This document shows, piece by piece, positions 27,580 through 36,907 of a stretch of DNA of 64,000 nt. Every line of letters begins with the position of its first letter. Positions within the stretch are counted from its first letter, which is position 1. The DNA is from an uncultured Paracoccaceae bacterium (GTDB lineage Bacteria > Pseudomonadota > Alphaproteobacteria > Rhodobacterales > Rhodobacteraceae), in NCBI GenBank assembly GCA_913043905.1, contig CAJWNQ010000004.1, forward strand, positions 1 to 64,000. Direction: 5' to 3'. The notes beneath the pieces are model-generated. The model was not told the origin of the DNA, ran no database searches, and saw only the letters and a list, made by a program, of their open reading frames with translations. The position numbers and the translations under genes are program-made.

Positions 27580-29856
27580 CTAGCCATAACTTGATACTGG
27601 CGAGCTAGCCAATGCGGCAATATTTAATAAGCCGCGGACTGTAACCCCTGGTGTTACTATATGCGCACGATTTCCCATTCCCATTAAAATCGGTCCAACC
27701 TCTAGGCCACCAGCAACTGATTTTAAAATGTTACGAGTTGCACCAGCAGCATCTGAATTTGCATAAACCAAGATGTTAGCCTTACCGGTTAAGCGATTAC
27801 CCGGCATCATAGTTTCACGCAAACTTTCGTCTAAAGCAGCATCTGTGTGCATTTCACCTTCATATTCAAAGTCTACTTCTTGAGCGTCCAGTATAGACAA
27901 CGCTTCGCGTGTAACACGCCCAGAATGAGAATCTGCATTTCCAAACTGAGAGCTGGAACATAATGCAAGTTTAGGCTCAATCCCAAAACGACGCGTATGG
28001 CGCGCAGCGGCAATCATAGTATCTGCTATCTGCTGCGCTGTTGGCTCAATATTCACATGGGTATCTGCAATAAATAATGGGCCTTGATCCAAGATCACTA
28101 AGGAGAGTGCACCAACTGGATTAAGATCTTTATTGGCTAAAACTTGTTTAATATAATTTAAATGCCATTGGTACTGACCAAAGGTTCCACAGATCATGCT
28201 GTCTGCTTCACCCCTATGAACCATAACTGCAGCAATAGCGGTCGTATTAGTTCGTAAAATAGCCTTAGCCAAATCAGGTGTAACACTCTTACGTGCCATT
28301 ATTTCATGATATGACTGCCAATAATCGCGATACCGCACATCACTTTCTGGATTAACCAGTTCGAAATCTACGCCTGCTTTTATGGACAGACCTTCACGCT
28401 CAATCCGAGCTTCAATAACTTTTGGGCGACCAATTAATATTGCTGAACCTGATAATTCCTCTGACATTGCCTGAACAGTTCGAAGAACCTTTATTTCTTC
28501 TCCTTCTGGAAAAACAACACGACGGTTATCAGTTTTAGCTGCTTCAAAAATAGGACGCATTGTAATGGCAGAACGGTAAACCTGTGTTTGTAATTGAGTA
28601 TGGTAAGCGTCTAGGTCTAACTTATTTTTTGCCACCCCACTCTTAATTGCAGCCCTAGCGACCGCTACCGCAATTGTTGGTAATAACCGAGGATCAAACG
28701 GTTTTGGAATTAGATACTCTGGGCCAAATGTTAAACGTTCTCCTTGATATGCTGCACCCAATTCAGCACTCGCTGGTTCGCGAGCTAGGCCAGCGATCGC
28801 TTCTACACATGCTACTTTCATTTCGTCATTAATTGTTGTTGCACCTGCATCCAATGCCCCTCGAAATATAAATGGGAAACATAACACATTGTTCACTTGA
28901 TTTGGATAATCAGAGCGGCCAGTGGCAATCAAAGCATCTGGAGATGCTTCACGAGCATCTTCTGGCATTATCTCTGGTATAGGGTTTGCTAATGCAAAAA
29001 TAATAGGATGTGAGGCCATTTTTTTAACCATTTCTTGCGTCAATAAACCAGGACCCGATACGCCTAAGAACAAGTCAGCTCCTTCCATTGCCTCCATGGT
29101 GGTACGCATTGTGGTATTTTTAGCAAACTCAGATTTTTCAGTATTTAAATCATTACGCTGAGTATGAACAACACCCTTACTATCTATCATTGTGATGTTT
29201 TCTTTTTTAGCACCCATCACCATCATCATCTTCAAACAAGCGATACCTGCAGCACCTGCCCCTAAAGCAACAATTTTAATGTCTACAAAAGATTTTTTAG
29301 CAACAAGCAATGCGTTTGATGCAGCTGCTGCAGCAACAATAGCTGTTCCATGTTGATCATCGTGAAATACTGGAATGCCCATACGTTCGCGGCAAATACG
29401 TTCTACAATAAAACAATCTGGTGCCTTAATATCTTCTAGATTTACTGCACCAAATGTTGGCTCCAAACTACATACGATCTCTGCTAATTTCTCTGGATCT
29501 GTTTCATTGACTTCGATATCAAAGCAGTCAATACCAGCGAACTTTTTAAATAAAACTGCCTTTCCCTCCATTACAGGCTTTGAGGCTAAGGCACCAATAT
29601 TCCCCAAACCCAATACGGCTGTTCCATTTGATATAACAGCTACCAGATTACCACGAGCAGTATAACGTTTTGCATCTTCTGGGTTTTTTTCAATCTCTAA
29701 ACAAGCGTCAGCCACACCAGGTGAATATGCACGGCTCAAATCGCGGCCTGTTGCCATTGGCTTTGTTGCTCGGATTTCTAATTTACCAGGGCGCGGGAAC
29801 TCATGATAATCCAAGGCAGCTTGTTTTTCGATCGATTTTTTTGTGTCTTTAGTCAA
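27580..29856 (-). CDS. maeB: NADP-dependent malic enzyme with phosphotransacetylase-like domain
   Basis: A 758-residue MaeB. Residues 1 to about 430 are the malic enzyme ([29 protein letters not shown]-type region as [18 protein letters not shown](P) fold [25 protein letters not shown]); about 430-758 form the catalytically degenerate phosphotransacetylase domain ([29 protein letters not shown]) that binds acetyl-CoA as a regulator. Converts malate to pyruvate, a plausible outlet for C4 acids formed from glyoxylate. Confidence 0.95.
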   Translation of the reverse strand: MTKDTKKSIEKQAALDYHEFPRPGKLEIRATKPMATGRDLSRAYSPGVADACLEIEKNPEDAKRYTARGNLVAVISNGTAVLGLGNIGALASKPVMEGKAVLFKKFAGIDCFDIEVNETDPEKLAEIVCSLEPTFGAVNLEDIKAPDCFIVERICRERMGIPVFHDDQHGTAIVAAAAASNALLVAKKSFVDIKIVALGAGAAGIACLKMMMVMGAKKENITMIDSKGVVHTQRNDLNTEKSEFAKNTTMRTTMEAMEGADLFLGVSGPGLLTQEMVKKMASHPIIFALANPIPEIMPEDAREASPDALIATGRSDYPNQVNNVLCFPFIFRGALDAGATTINDEMKVACVEAIAGLAREPASAELGAAYQGERLTFGPEYLIPKPFDPRLLPTIAVAVARAAIKSGVAKNKLDLDAYHTQLQTQVYRSAITMRPIFEAAKTDNRRVVFPEGEEIKVLRTVQAMSEELSGSAILIGRPKVIEARIEREGLSIKAGVDFELVNPESDVRYRDYWQSYHEIMARKSVTPDLAKAILRTNTTAIAAVMVHRGEADSMICGTFGQYQWHLNYIKQVLANKDLNPVGALSLVILDQGPLFIADTHVNIEPTAQQIADTMIAAARHTRRFGIEPKLALCSSSQFGNADSHSGRVTREALSILDAQEVDFEYEGEMHTDAALDESLRETMMPGNRLTGKANILVYANSDAAGATRNILKSVAGGLEVGPILMGMGNRAHIVTPGVTVRGLLNIAALASSPVSSYG

Positions 29857-30003
29857 TTTATTCTCCTTGGGTCAGATACAGGTAAAATAACCCATAAATT
29901 ATTTAAATAGTTTATTTATATCGCTAAATTTTTAATTGATAAAAGTATTCAATTACATTTATGATAAGTATAAATACTGTGAGTTATACTCCAAATATTA
30001 AAA

Positions 30004-30164
30004 TTAAACTTGGTTTGCAACACCACGCTCAATTGCTAACTCAACAAAGCTCGAAGCAACTGCAAGATCTTGCAAGCCAACACCAGCTCCATAGAACATG
30101 CTTGGCGAATTTTTTCTGGTATATTCGTTGGGCCGGGAATAAAGACTGGATTTTGAAAGCTCAT
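30004..30164 (-). pseudogene. Deletion scar: bhcA 5' end joined to bhcD 3' end
   Basis: Reading from ATG 30164 with an AGGGGA ribosome site, the first 25 codons give SFQNPVFIPGPTNIPEKIRQ, the N-terminus of class V aspartate(serine)-glyoxylate aminotransferases such as BhcA. The match then stops and the frame ends at 30036. In a second frame from 30099 the sequence reads FYGAGVGLQDLAVASSFVEL and on to a stop at 30004, the C-terminus of the ornithine-cyclodeaminase family that includes iminosuccinate reductase BhcD. Join near 30088-30100. The middle (rest of bhcA, bhcB, bhcC, most of bhcD) is gone. An IclR gene of bhcR type flanks it. Confidence 0.8.
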
Positions 30165-30331
30165 TAGTTTTCCCCTAGAATTCTCATTACCATTATAAAA
30201 TATTGTTGTTTGCAGAACAATTTTTTTGAAAATTAATATTTTTTATTATTTTTGTAAAAAAATACTGTATTGTCAGTAAGTTACTTTTTTCATAAGGTGA
30301 AAGAGATTTTCATTTATTATTGGAAAACCTT

Positions 30332-31165
30332 ATGAATTTAAAAGATGATACTAATAAACTGAATAAAAGAGCGCGTGGGCGGCCTCGCGCCTTCAACGAA
30401 AAAACTGAACAAAACACAATAAAATCATTAGACCGTGCACTCACTGTTTTAACTAAGCTTTCAAAAAATCAAAACATAACCCTAACAGATTTATCACAAA
30501 AACTTGGAGAGTCCCCATCAACTATTTACCGAGTACTTACAACAATGGCTCAACACCAAATTGTTGAATGTGATGATAATTCCCAAACCTGGCATATTGG
30601 ATCAGGTGCATTTCAAATTGGATCATCATTTCTTCACCGTACAAGTTTGATAGAAACAAGTCGCCCATTTTTACGCAGTTTAATGGAAGAAACTGGAGAA
30701 ACTGCAAACCTTGGAATTGAAAAAGACGGTAATGTTTTATTTTTAAGTCAAGTGGAAACCTACGCACCAATCCGTGCATTTTTTGCTCCTGGAACGCTTT
30801 CCCCACTACATGCATCCGGCATAGGAAAAGCCCTATTGGCGCAATATAGTGATACAAAATTAGAGCAATTTATAAAAACAGATCTAGAGTCTTTTACACC
30901 CCAAACCAAAGCAACATTAAAGCTTTTAAAAAGTGATATACAAATCACTTTAGCTCGAGGCTATGCCGTAGATGATCAAGAACGTAATTTGGGAATGCGA
31001 TGTATTGCTGCTCCAATAAAAAATGCATTTGGTGAAGTTATTGCTGGTATTTCTGTATCCGGCCCAACCAGTCGGGTAGCTAGCAACAAAGTCCAGACAT
31101 TTGCAAAATCTGTAATTAATGCTGCGTTTAACATATCAGCAGCTATGGGTGCTAATATTGAATAG
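30332..31165 (+). CDS. bhcR: IclR-family regulator, probable BhcR orphaned from its operon
   Basis: About 277 residues: a basic N-terminus (NKRARGRPRAFNEK), an IclR winged helix (IKSLDRALTVLTKLSKNQNI ... SPSTIYRVLTTMAQHQIVE, residues 30-90) and the effector domain (LHASGIGKALLAQYS, GYAVDDQERNLGMRCIAAPI). It is divergent from the bhcA start preserved in the scar, the arrangement known for bhcR, whose product senses glyoxylate. I take ATG 30332; a TTG four codons upstream is possible. It may now regulate other glyoxylate or purine genes such as allE. Confidence 0.8.
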   Translation: MNLKDDTNKLNKRARGRPRAFNEKTEQNTIKSLDRALTVLTKLSKNQNITLTDLSQKLGESPSTIYRVLTTMAQHQIVECDDNSQTWHIGSGAFQIGSSFLHRTSLIETSRPFLRSLMEETGETANLGIEKDGNVLFLSQVETYAPIRAFFAPGTLSPLHASGIGKALLAQYSDTKLEQFIKTDLESFTPQTKATLKLLKSDIQITLARGYAVDDQERNLGMRCIAAPIKNAFGEVIAGISVSGPTSRVASNKVQTFAKSVINAAFNISAAMGANIE

Positions 31166-31167
31166 CT

Positions 31168-32001
31168 CTATAGCCCTGATAATCTTAGTTTCATGTGCCG
31201 GTTAACATCTTTGTATAATAGATAACGGAATGCATTTGATCCGCCAGCGTAACAAGCTTGTGGGCAAAAAGCGCGTAGCCACATATAATCTCCACCCTCA
31301 ACCTCTACCCAGTCTTGATTTAAGCGATAAACTGCTTTTCCCTCAAGCACGTAAAGTCCGTGCTCCATAACATGCGTTTCACAAAACGGAATTACCGCAC
31401 CAGGCTGTAATGTAACTATAGTAACATGCATATCATGACGTAAATCTGATGGCTCCACAAACCGTGTTGTGGTCCATTTGCCCTCAGTATTAGGCATCAC
31501 AGTTGGCTCAACATTATTCTCATTGGCAATAATAGGATCTGGCGCATTTAAACCATCAACTGCTTCATAAGCTTTTCGTATCCAGTGAAATTTAGCTAAA
31601 TTATTTGAAACGTTATGAATGCTCCACTTTAAGCCAGCGGGTAAATAGGCATACCCACCCTCTTTAAGGATATGCGTATTACCGCCAAAACTTATACTTA
31701 CAGATCCCTCAACAATAAATAGAACACCTTGAGCCTGAGGGTCTAGCTCAGGTCTATCACTCCCACCACCTGGCTGAACCTCCATAATATATTGCGAAAA
31801 AGTTTCTGCAAACCCACTAAGGGGGCGGGCAATAACCCATAGCCGTGTTTTCTCCCAAAATGGTAAAAAGCTCGTCACAATATCACGCATTGTACCTTTT
31901 GGAATGACGGCATAAGCATCAGTAAAAACTGCACGGTCAGTCAACAATGTATTTTGATCTGGGTGGCCACCTAGTTCGGAGAAATACTTATTTTTAGCCA
32001 T
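31168..32001 (-). CDS. allE: (S)-ureidoglycine aminohydrolase
   Basis: A 277-residue bicupin. Two cupin domains are visible (LFIVEGSVSISFGGNTHILKEGG in the first; PFCETHVMEHGLYVLEGKAVY in the second, whose E-T-H and E-H residues bind Mn). It converts ureidoglycine, the allantoate amidohydrolase product, to ureidoglycolate for AllA. It ends two bases from the convergent IclR stop. No allantoate hydrolase gene is in this window, so that step must be elsewhere. Confidence 0.92.
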   Translation of the reverse strand: MAKNKYFSELGGHPDQNTLLTDRAVFTDAYAVIPKGTMRDIVTSFLPFWEKTRLWVIARPLSGFAETFSQYIMEVQPGGGSDRPELDPQAQGVLFIVEGSVSISFGGNTHILKEGGYAYLPAGLKWSIHNVSNNLAKFHWIRKAYEAVDGLNAPDPIIANENNVEPTVMPNTEGKWTTTRFVEPSDLRHDMHVTIVTLQPGAVIPFCETHVMEHGLYVLEGKAVYRLNQDWVEVEGGDYMWLRAFCPQACYAGGSNAFRYLLYKDVNRHMKLRLSGL

Positions 32002-32066
32002 AAATTAATCCAGTTCATTTTTTGTTAATATCATATACTTTGACATCTAAGCCAAGACATACATTA

Positions 32067-32104
32067 GAAAATAGAATATTCGTAAAAATTTGAAAATAGA
32101 ATAT
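32067..32104. repeat. Tandem 13-base direct repeats upstream of allE
   Basis: GAAAATAGAATAT occurs at 32067-32079 and 32092-32104, a 25-base period, inside a wider inverted pair TTTGACA (32039-32045) / TGTCAAA (32113-32119). This lies 66-103 bases upstream of allE and about 200 before tal. It could be a regulator site; the surrounding 32002-32300 contains nothing else recognisable. Confidence 0.35.
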
Positions 32105-32300
32105 CATTTATTTGTCAAAAGGAATTATAAAAATCTAAAATTTTATAGTAATTGGTTTTATATGTGTAAAAATTAAAAGTGTTTTTTAATAAATTATTTT
32201 AGTGCTTTTTGTCTGCTTAGTGACCTGTATAAGTGTTTTAAACAGCTGCAAAGTAACGACTGCGTGCGCTAAGGCATTAACAAAAGCAAGGATGTTAAAT

Positions 32301-33248
32301 ATGAAAACTGTATTAGACCAACTTAGAGAAATGACTGTAGTCGTAGCAGATACTGGCGAAGTGGCCGCTGTTAAAGAATATAAACCAGTTGACTGTACTA
32401 CTAATCCTTCTTTGGTATTAAAAGCATTAAAAGATCCCGCATCCGAAGAGTTGGTTGCGTTAGAAATAGAAGCTGGTCGCAAAACAGGCCGAACTCCAGA
32501 ACAGGTAACTGAAATTCTAACAGTAGCAATGGGAGCTGAATTGGCGCCGCTTGTACCAGGTCGCGTATCTACAGAAGTTGATGCATGTTTATCTTTTGAT
32601 ACAGAAAAATCTGTAACAAGAGGTCGTGCAATTATTGATGAATATTCAAAGCGAGGTATAGAAAAAAAACAGATTCTCATTAAACTCGCATCAACTTGGG
32701 AAGGAATCCGCGCTGCAGAAATTCTTCAGGATGACGGGATTGATTGTAATTTAACACTTTTATTTTCTATGGCACAGGCTGTTGCATGTGCAGATGCTAA
32801 TTCATTTTTAATCTCACCATTTGTTGGGCGGATCACAGATTGGTATAAAAAGGCAGAAGGCCGTGTAACTTATGCGCCTCATGAAGACCCTGGGGTAATG
32901 TCAGTTCGCAAAATCTATGATTATTATAAATCAAATGGAATCAACACTATTGTAATGGGTGCATCCTTTCGTAGTAGTGATCAAATTAAAGCGCTTGCCG
33001 GATGTGATAACCTGACAATAGCACCAAGCTTATTAGATGAAATGGGTAATGATAACTCACCACTAACCCGCGCTTTATCTCCAGAAAAAATAAGTGGGGT
33101 TGCTCCAATTTTAATGGATGAAGCAAGCTTTCGGTGGGAAATGAATGCCGATGCTATGGCTTCTGAGAAATTAGCAGAAGGCATTCGAAACTTTGATGCA
33201 GATCATAAAAAACTAATTAACTTAATAGCTACTCGCATGAGTGCGTAG
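32301..33248 (+). CDS. tal: Transaldolase
   Basis: A 315-residue enzyme of the pentose phosphate pathway, TalB type. Motifs are VADTGEVAAVKEYKPVDCTT, NPSLVLKAL, VSTEVDACLSFDTE, the Schiff-base Lys in KKQILIKLASTWEGIRAAE, and NLTLLFSMAQAVACADAN. The reading frame extends upstream, but ATG 32301 has AAGGA nine bases before it and gives the normal N-terminus. No pentose phosphate neighbours; the next gene is an erythronate dehydrogenase-like protein. Confidence 0.95.
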   Translation: MKTVLDQLREMTVVVADTGEVAAVKEYKPVDCTTNPSLVLKALKDPASEELVALEIEAGRKTGRTPEQVTEILTVAMGAELAPLVPGRVSTEVDACLSFDTEKSVTRGRAIIDEYSKRGIEKKQILIKLASTWEGIRAAEILQDDGIDCNLTLLFSMAQAVACADANSFLISPFVGRITDWYKKAEGRVTYAPHEDPGVMSVRKIYDYYKSNGINTIVMGASFRSSDQIKALAGCDNLTIAPSLLDEMGNDNSPLTRALSPEKISGVAPILMDEASFRWEMNADAMASEKLAEGIRNFDADHKKLINLIATRMSA

Positions 33249-33385
33249 TCTAATTTTCTATACTAACAATATAATAAACGCCCATAGTGGTTTTATTTGA
33301 TAATATTATTTAACGATTATAATATAATCTTATTGTATTATATTCATCCTTTTTTTATTCAAAGAGATGGAAAAAAAGGGCTATT

Positions 33386-34378
33386 ATGAAAATTTTGATT
33401 ATTGGTGCCGCTGGAATGATTGGAAACCGTTTGGCTAAATCCATATTAAGAAATGGATTTAGCCAAACGGCACATGATATAATATTGTTTGATGTTATTA
33501 CGCCTACCTTGGGTAGTGACATTAACTTAATCACTATCAAAACAGGCAATATTGCTGACCCTATGGTAGCCAAAAAATTGATCGCCAATAAGCCTGATAT
33601 TATCTTTCACCTCGCTGCAATTGTGTCAGGTGACGCAGAAGCAGAATTTGAAAAAGGGTGGAATATAAACGCACAGGGTACGTGGCATCTCTTAGAAGAA
33701 ATTCGTAAATTTCATATCGCTTCGGATGGTTTTTATACACCAAAATTTATTTACACTTCTTCTATTGCCATCTTTAGTGGTCCTTACCCTAATGCAGTTG
33801 ATGACGACTTTGCCCCTAATCCAGAGACGTCATACGGCGCACAAAAGTTAGTAGGTGAAGTTTTAATTAACGACTACACTCGCAAAGGATTTGTGAATGG
33901 TGTTGCTTTACGTTTTCCAACAATTGTTGTTCGCCCTGGAATACCCAACAAAGCTGCGTCTTCGTTTTATTCTAGTATTATTAGGGAACCTTTGAACGGT
34001 AATGAAGCCATTTTACCTGTTAGTGATACTTTGCGCCATTGGTTTGCAAGCCCCCGAAGTGCCATTGGTTTTCTACGCCACGCAGCAATCCTAGACCTAA
34101 CTAAACTTGGAAAACGTCGGGCATTAAATTTGCCTGGAGTTTCATGTTCGATTGCAGATCAAATCATGTCATTAGAAGCACTTGCAGGAACAAAAATAAG
34201 CAAGTTGATAAAACGTCAAGCTGATCCAGTAATTGAAAGTATAGTTACCCGCTGGCCTCAAAGTTTTATACCTGAGCGAGCTACATCATTAGGATTTATT
34301 GCTGATGATAGTTTCACCCAAATAATTCAAAACTACATAGACGAAGAAATTGAACCAGGTTTACTTAACTCACAATAG
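33386..34378 (+). CDS. denD: D-erythronate dehydrogenase-like NAD-dependent epimerase/dehydratase
   Basis: A 330-residue extended SDR: MKILIIGAAGMIGNRLAKSI nucleotide-binding start, IIFHLAAIVSGDAEAEFEKG, KFIYTSSIAIFSGP, and the catalytic Y-x-x-x-K in TSYGAQKLVGEVLINDY. This pattern, with HLAAIVSG and ...AEFEKGW, is typical of DenD, which oxidises D-erythronate in a C4 sugar acid pathway. The partners otnC/otnI and denD-type operon genes are absent here, so substrate is uncertain. Contains a perfect inverted repeat near its 5' end. Confidence 0.8.
   Translation: MKILIIGAAGMIGNRLAKSILRNGFSQTAHDIILFDVITPTLGSDINLITIKTGNIADPMVAKKLIANKPDIIFHLAAIVSGDAEAEFEKGWNINAQGTWHLLEEIRKFHIASDGFYTPKFIYTSSIAIFSGPYPNAVDDDFAPNPETSYGAQKLVGEVLINDYTRKGFVNGVALRFPTIVVRPGIPNKAASSFYSSIIREPLNGNEAILPVSDTLRHWFASPRSAIGFLRHAAILDLTKLGKRRALNLPGVSCSIADQIMSLEALAGTKISKLIKRQADPVIESIVTRWPQSFIPERATSLGFIADDSFTQIIQNYIDEEIEPGLLNSQ
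33427..33470. repeat. 18-base perfect inverted repeat inside denD
   Basis: CCGTTTGGCTAAATCCAT (33427-33444) and ATGGATTTAGCCAAACGG (33453-33470) are exact reverse complements around an eight-base loop. The repeat encodes about residues 15-28 of the DenD-like protein and keeps the frame and normal family length, so it is not an obvious insertion or assembly fold-back. Confidence 0.9.
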
Positions 34379-34412
34379 TTCACCTACACCGACTCATTAG
34401 TTGGTTTAATAC

Positions 34413-35231
34413 TTACTCAGCTAACGGCTCTCCTGGTGTTGGCGGAGCAAAGCTATAACCGCCCCAAACGGACTGATCAAAATGGATCACGGAGCCCGTC
34501 ATCATGCCACTATCTTCAGAAGCTAAAAAAGCTACCGAGCGTGCCACCTCCTTAGGATCAATTAATCGGCCAAACGGTTGTTCAGATGCAGCAGTTTCTA
34601 ACCAGTTTTCGTCAGCTCCATGGTATTCTCGTTGAATACGATCCTCTCCTTCAGAAGCCATCCAACCTATGTTAAGTTGATTCACTCTAATTCTGTTGCG
34701 CATTAGGGCATACCCAGAGTTTCTAGTGAGTGTGGCCAATGCACCTTTCGATGCGCAATAAGGCGCAATAAAAGGTTGTCCAGTATGCGCTGAAGCTGAA
34801 CCAATATTGACCATTGCCCCCGCTATGCCATCACGTATCATAATCTTGGCACTATCTTGCATTAAAAAAAATGGTGCCCTGACATTAACAGCAAACATAT
34901 TATCAAATAATTCTTCTGAAGTATTTAACAGGTTTCCCCTATCAGTTAACCCAGCTGCATTAACTAAAATATCCACTCGCCCAAATCGCCTATCAGCTGA
35001 TGCTATAACATTTCGACAATCATCAACCTTTGCTAAATCTGCAGTTTCAAAATGAACCTGCACACCTGTATCTTTTATAATAGTTTCAGCCACAGCCTGG
35101 CCTTTATCTGTGTTTCGCCCACATATTATGATACCCTTCACGCCTACTTGAGAAAATTGCCGTGCGATTGCAGCACCTAATCCCTGTGTACCACCAGTTA
35201 TTACTGCGATTTTTTCATCCAATCGATTCAT
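34413..35231 (-). CDS. Classical short-chain dehydrogenase/reductase (SDR)
   Basis: A 272-residue oxidoreductase with the cofactor loop VITGGTQGLGAAIARQFS, the NAG-like VNAAGLTDRG, catalytic Ser in NIGSASAHTGQPFIAPYCASKG with Y-x-x-x-K (Y in APYCASKGAL), and a glycine-rich end. The frequent GxxxGxG glycines are intact. It faces the denD-like gene (34 bases between stops) and may act on related polyols or sugar acids, but the substrate is unknown. Confidence 0.88.
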   Translation of the reverse strand: MNRLDEKIAVITGGTQGLGAAIARQFSQVGVKGIIICGRNTDKGQAVAETIIKDTGVQVHFETADLAKVDDCRNVIASADRRFGRVDILVNAAGLTDRGNLLNTSEELFDNMFAVNVRAPFFLMQDSAKIMIRDGIAGAMVNIGSASAHTGQPFIAPYCASKGALATLTRNSGYALMRNRIRVNQLNIGWMASEGEDRIQREYHGADENWLETAASEQPFGRLIDPKEVARSVAFLASEDSGMMTGSVIHFDQSVWGGYSFAPPTPGEPLAE

Positions 35232-35325
35232 TTATAGCCTCATTTATTTAGAAAATTTTTTAAATATTAGCATATCATATATTACGTTCAAATTTTTTAA
35301 TCTGTCAATTTAGCAATTTTTATTT

Positions 35326-36099
35326 TTAAAAAATACCTACTATAATTAATCTAACAGATACTAAAATAAGTATTGCATACATTATTGGATAAAATAAATC
35401 TGCTTCCATTCTTCGCACTATGAACGCACCTAATAGAGTTGCGCCGACTGCTACAGGAATAAAAATAACTGAGGACATAGCCATCTCAGTGTTTAGCCGC
35501 CCAAGGACTAAATATGGTCCAATTTTAATGAAGTTAAGTACAGAAAAGATTAAGACACTTGAGCCTGCAAATATCTTAGGATCTAAACGTAAAGGCATTG
35601 CATATATTTGAAAAGGCGGACCACCTGCATGTGCTATAAAACTGGAAAATCCTGAAACCAGGCCCCAAAATCGCCCTGACCAAATGTTAGTCCTACTAAA
35701 GGCTTTAGAATTTGATTTAACTTTTAGTATTAAACTCTGAAATACAAATAAAAGGGCTGTGCTACCAATAATTAATCCAACTATTTCATCAGATACAATA
35801 GACGCAGTCATCCATCCAATACCGATTCCTACCATTGCCATTGGCAAAATAGCCCAAATAAGCGGTTTGCTCCAATGCCCACGCCAAGCCCATAAGCTCA
35901 CAGCATCCATAAATAAATAAATAGGCAATAAAAGTGCTGCTGCCTCTAAAGGCGGCATAATAAAGGCAAGGATTGGCACACCCAACAATCCAAATGCTCC
36001 ACCGAACCCTCCCTTTGATAATCCGACAAGAAACACCGCTAATGTAATCACTGTTGCGCTAGTTAGATCTAAAAAAATAAAATCATGCATTAATTTCAT
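35326..36099 (-). CDS. TauE/SafE-family membrane exporter
   Basis: A 257-residue inner-membrane protein with about eight hydrophobic segments. The TauE/SafE hallmarks are VFLVGLSKGGFGGAFGLLGVPILAF near the N-terminus and the repeated SGFSSFIAHAGGPPFQIY in the middle. Members export sulfite, sulfoacetate or other organic anions. No sulfonate gene is adjacent, so the substrate is unassigned. Confidence 0.87.
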   Translation of the reverse strand: MKLMHDFIFLDLTSATVITLAVFLVGLSKGGFGGAFGLLGVPILAFIMPPLEAAALLLPIYLFMDAVSLWAWRGHWSKPLIWAILPMAMVGIGIGWMTASIVSDEIVGLIIGSTALLFVFQSLILKVKSNSKAFSRTNIWSGRFWGLVSGFSSFIAHAGGPPFQIYAMPLRLDPKIFAGSSVLIFSVLNFIKIGPYLVLGRLNTEMAMSSVIFIPVAVGATLLGAFIVRRMEADLFYPIMYAILILVSVRLIIVGIF

Positions 36100-36679
36100 C
36101 CATACGTGTAAAAACTTTCTTTAGGTATAAGGTCATATTTAAATTAGCAAACCCATTAACATTAGGTTTGCTACAACCTGCATATAATTACGGCTATAAT
36201 ATTATTACCGTGTAAGAGTTCAGACAGCACGGATTCACTGATGCTATAGCGCAAGCTCAGTTCGTCTTAGGTAATAGGTCTGTTTATATTACTTACGGTC
36301 TTGATTACTTTATTCAACTATAGCAACTTAAGTTTCTAATATTGAACCTGCTGAATAAAACTTTGATATCGACTAGGCTATTAGTCATTTAAGAGCAGCA
36401 CTGGATTTAAACATTATTAGCCGTGATCTAGTTTGTATAATTTCCACAAAGATAACCCTAAAAATATTACAGCCCTAACAACACCTATTATTATGTTTGA
36501 AATAATTTCAATAATTAAAAAAAATAAAGTGAAAATTCTATCTCATGATTAATAATAGATTAAGCTTCAAGGCAAATTTAATTTATAGCATATGGCATAG
36601 TTATCTTATGGCTTGAGCCATGCTTTAATTAATCGAAAACATTCACGAAAATGCATTTCACGTGCAAATTGGTCAGATA
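36100..36679. other. Gene-poor region after the TauE gene
   Basis: No convincing gene. The longest stop-free run I could see is about 35 codons (about 36218-36325, plus strand), flanked by stops and not recognised. A short palindrome, ATGGCTTGAGCCAT, lies near 36608-36621. Given the two deletion scars elsewhere, this may be decayed coding DNA, but no family can be named. Confidence 0.4.
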
Positions 36680-36907
36680 TTAAATGGCCTCTCTTAAAGC
36701 GTCAGACAACATTTTTCCTTTTTCAAGATCATTTGTTAATGTATGTAAAGCCATCTGTACTTCAGAAGTATTTACATCTTTCTCACGACAATTATCGACT
36801 GCCCATTGCAATAATAGGAGTGCTTGAGCCAGCTCATATTGTGTAAGTAGTTCTTCGGACCAATTACCTCCAAAGGCAACATTTGATATTTTCTTTTTAA
36901 ATTCCAT
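36680..36907 (-). CDS. Small hypothetical protein, about 75 residues
   Basis: From ATG 36907 the protein reads MEFKKKISNVAFGGNWSEEL, then a largely helical, Leu- and Glu-rich body ending KGKMLSDALREAI. The composition looks coding (balanced charges, amphipathic helices, no rare-residue runs), whereas the 19 residues upstream in the same frame do not. No strong ribosome site precedes the start. I do not recognise the family with certainty and no function can be suggested. Confidence 0.4.
   Translation of the reverse strand: MEFKKKISNVAFGGNWSEELLTQYELAQALLLLQWAVDNCREKDVNTSEVQMALHTLTNDLEKGKMLSDALREAI

Noticed and set aside
29961-30167. Plus-strand 68-residue ORF in the bhc scar
   Set aside because: It is the antisense of the bhcA/bhcD remnants, which match real families on the minus strand.
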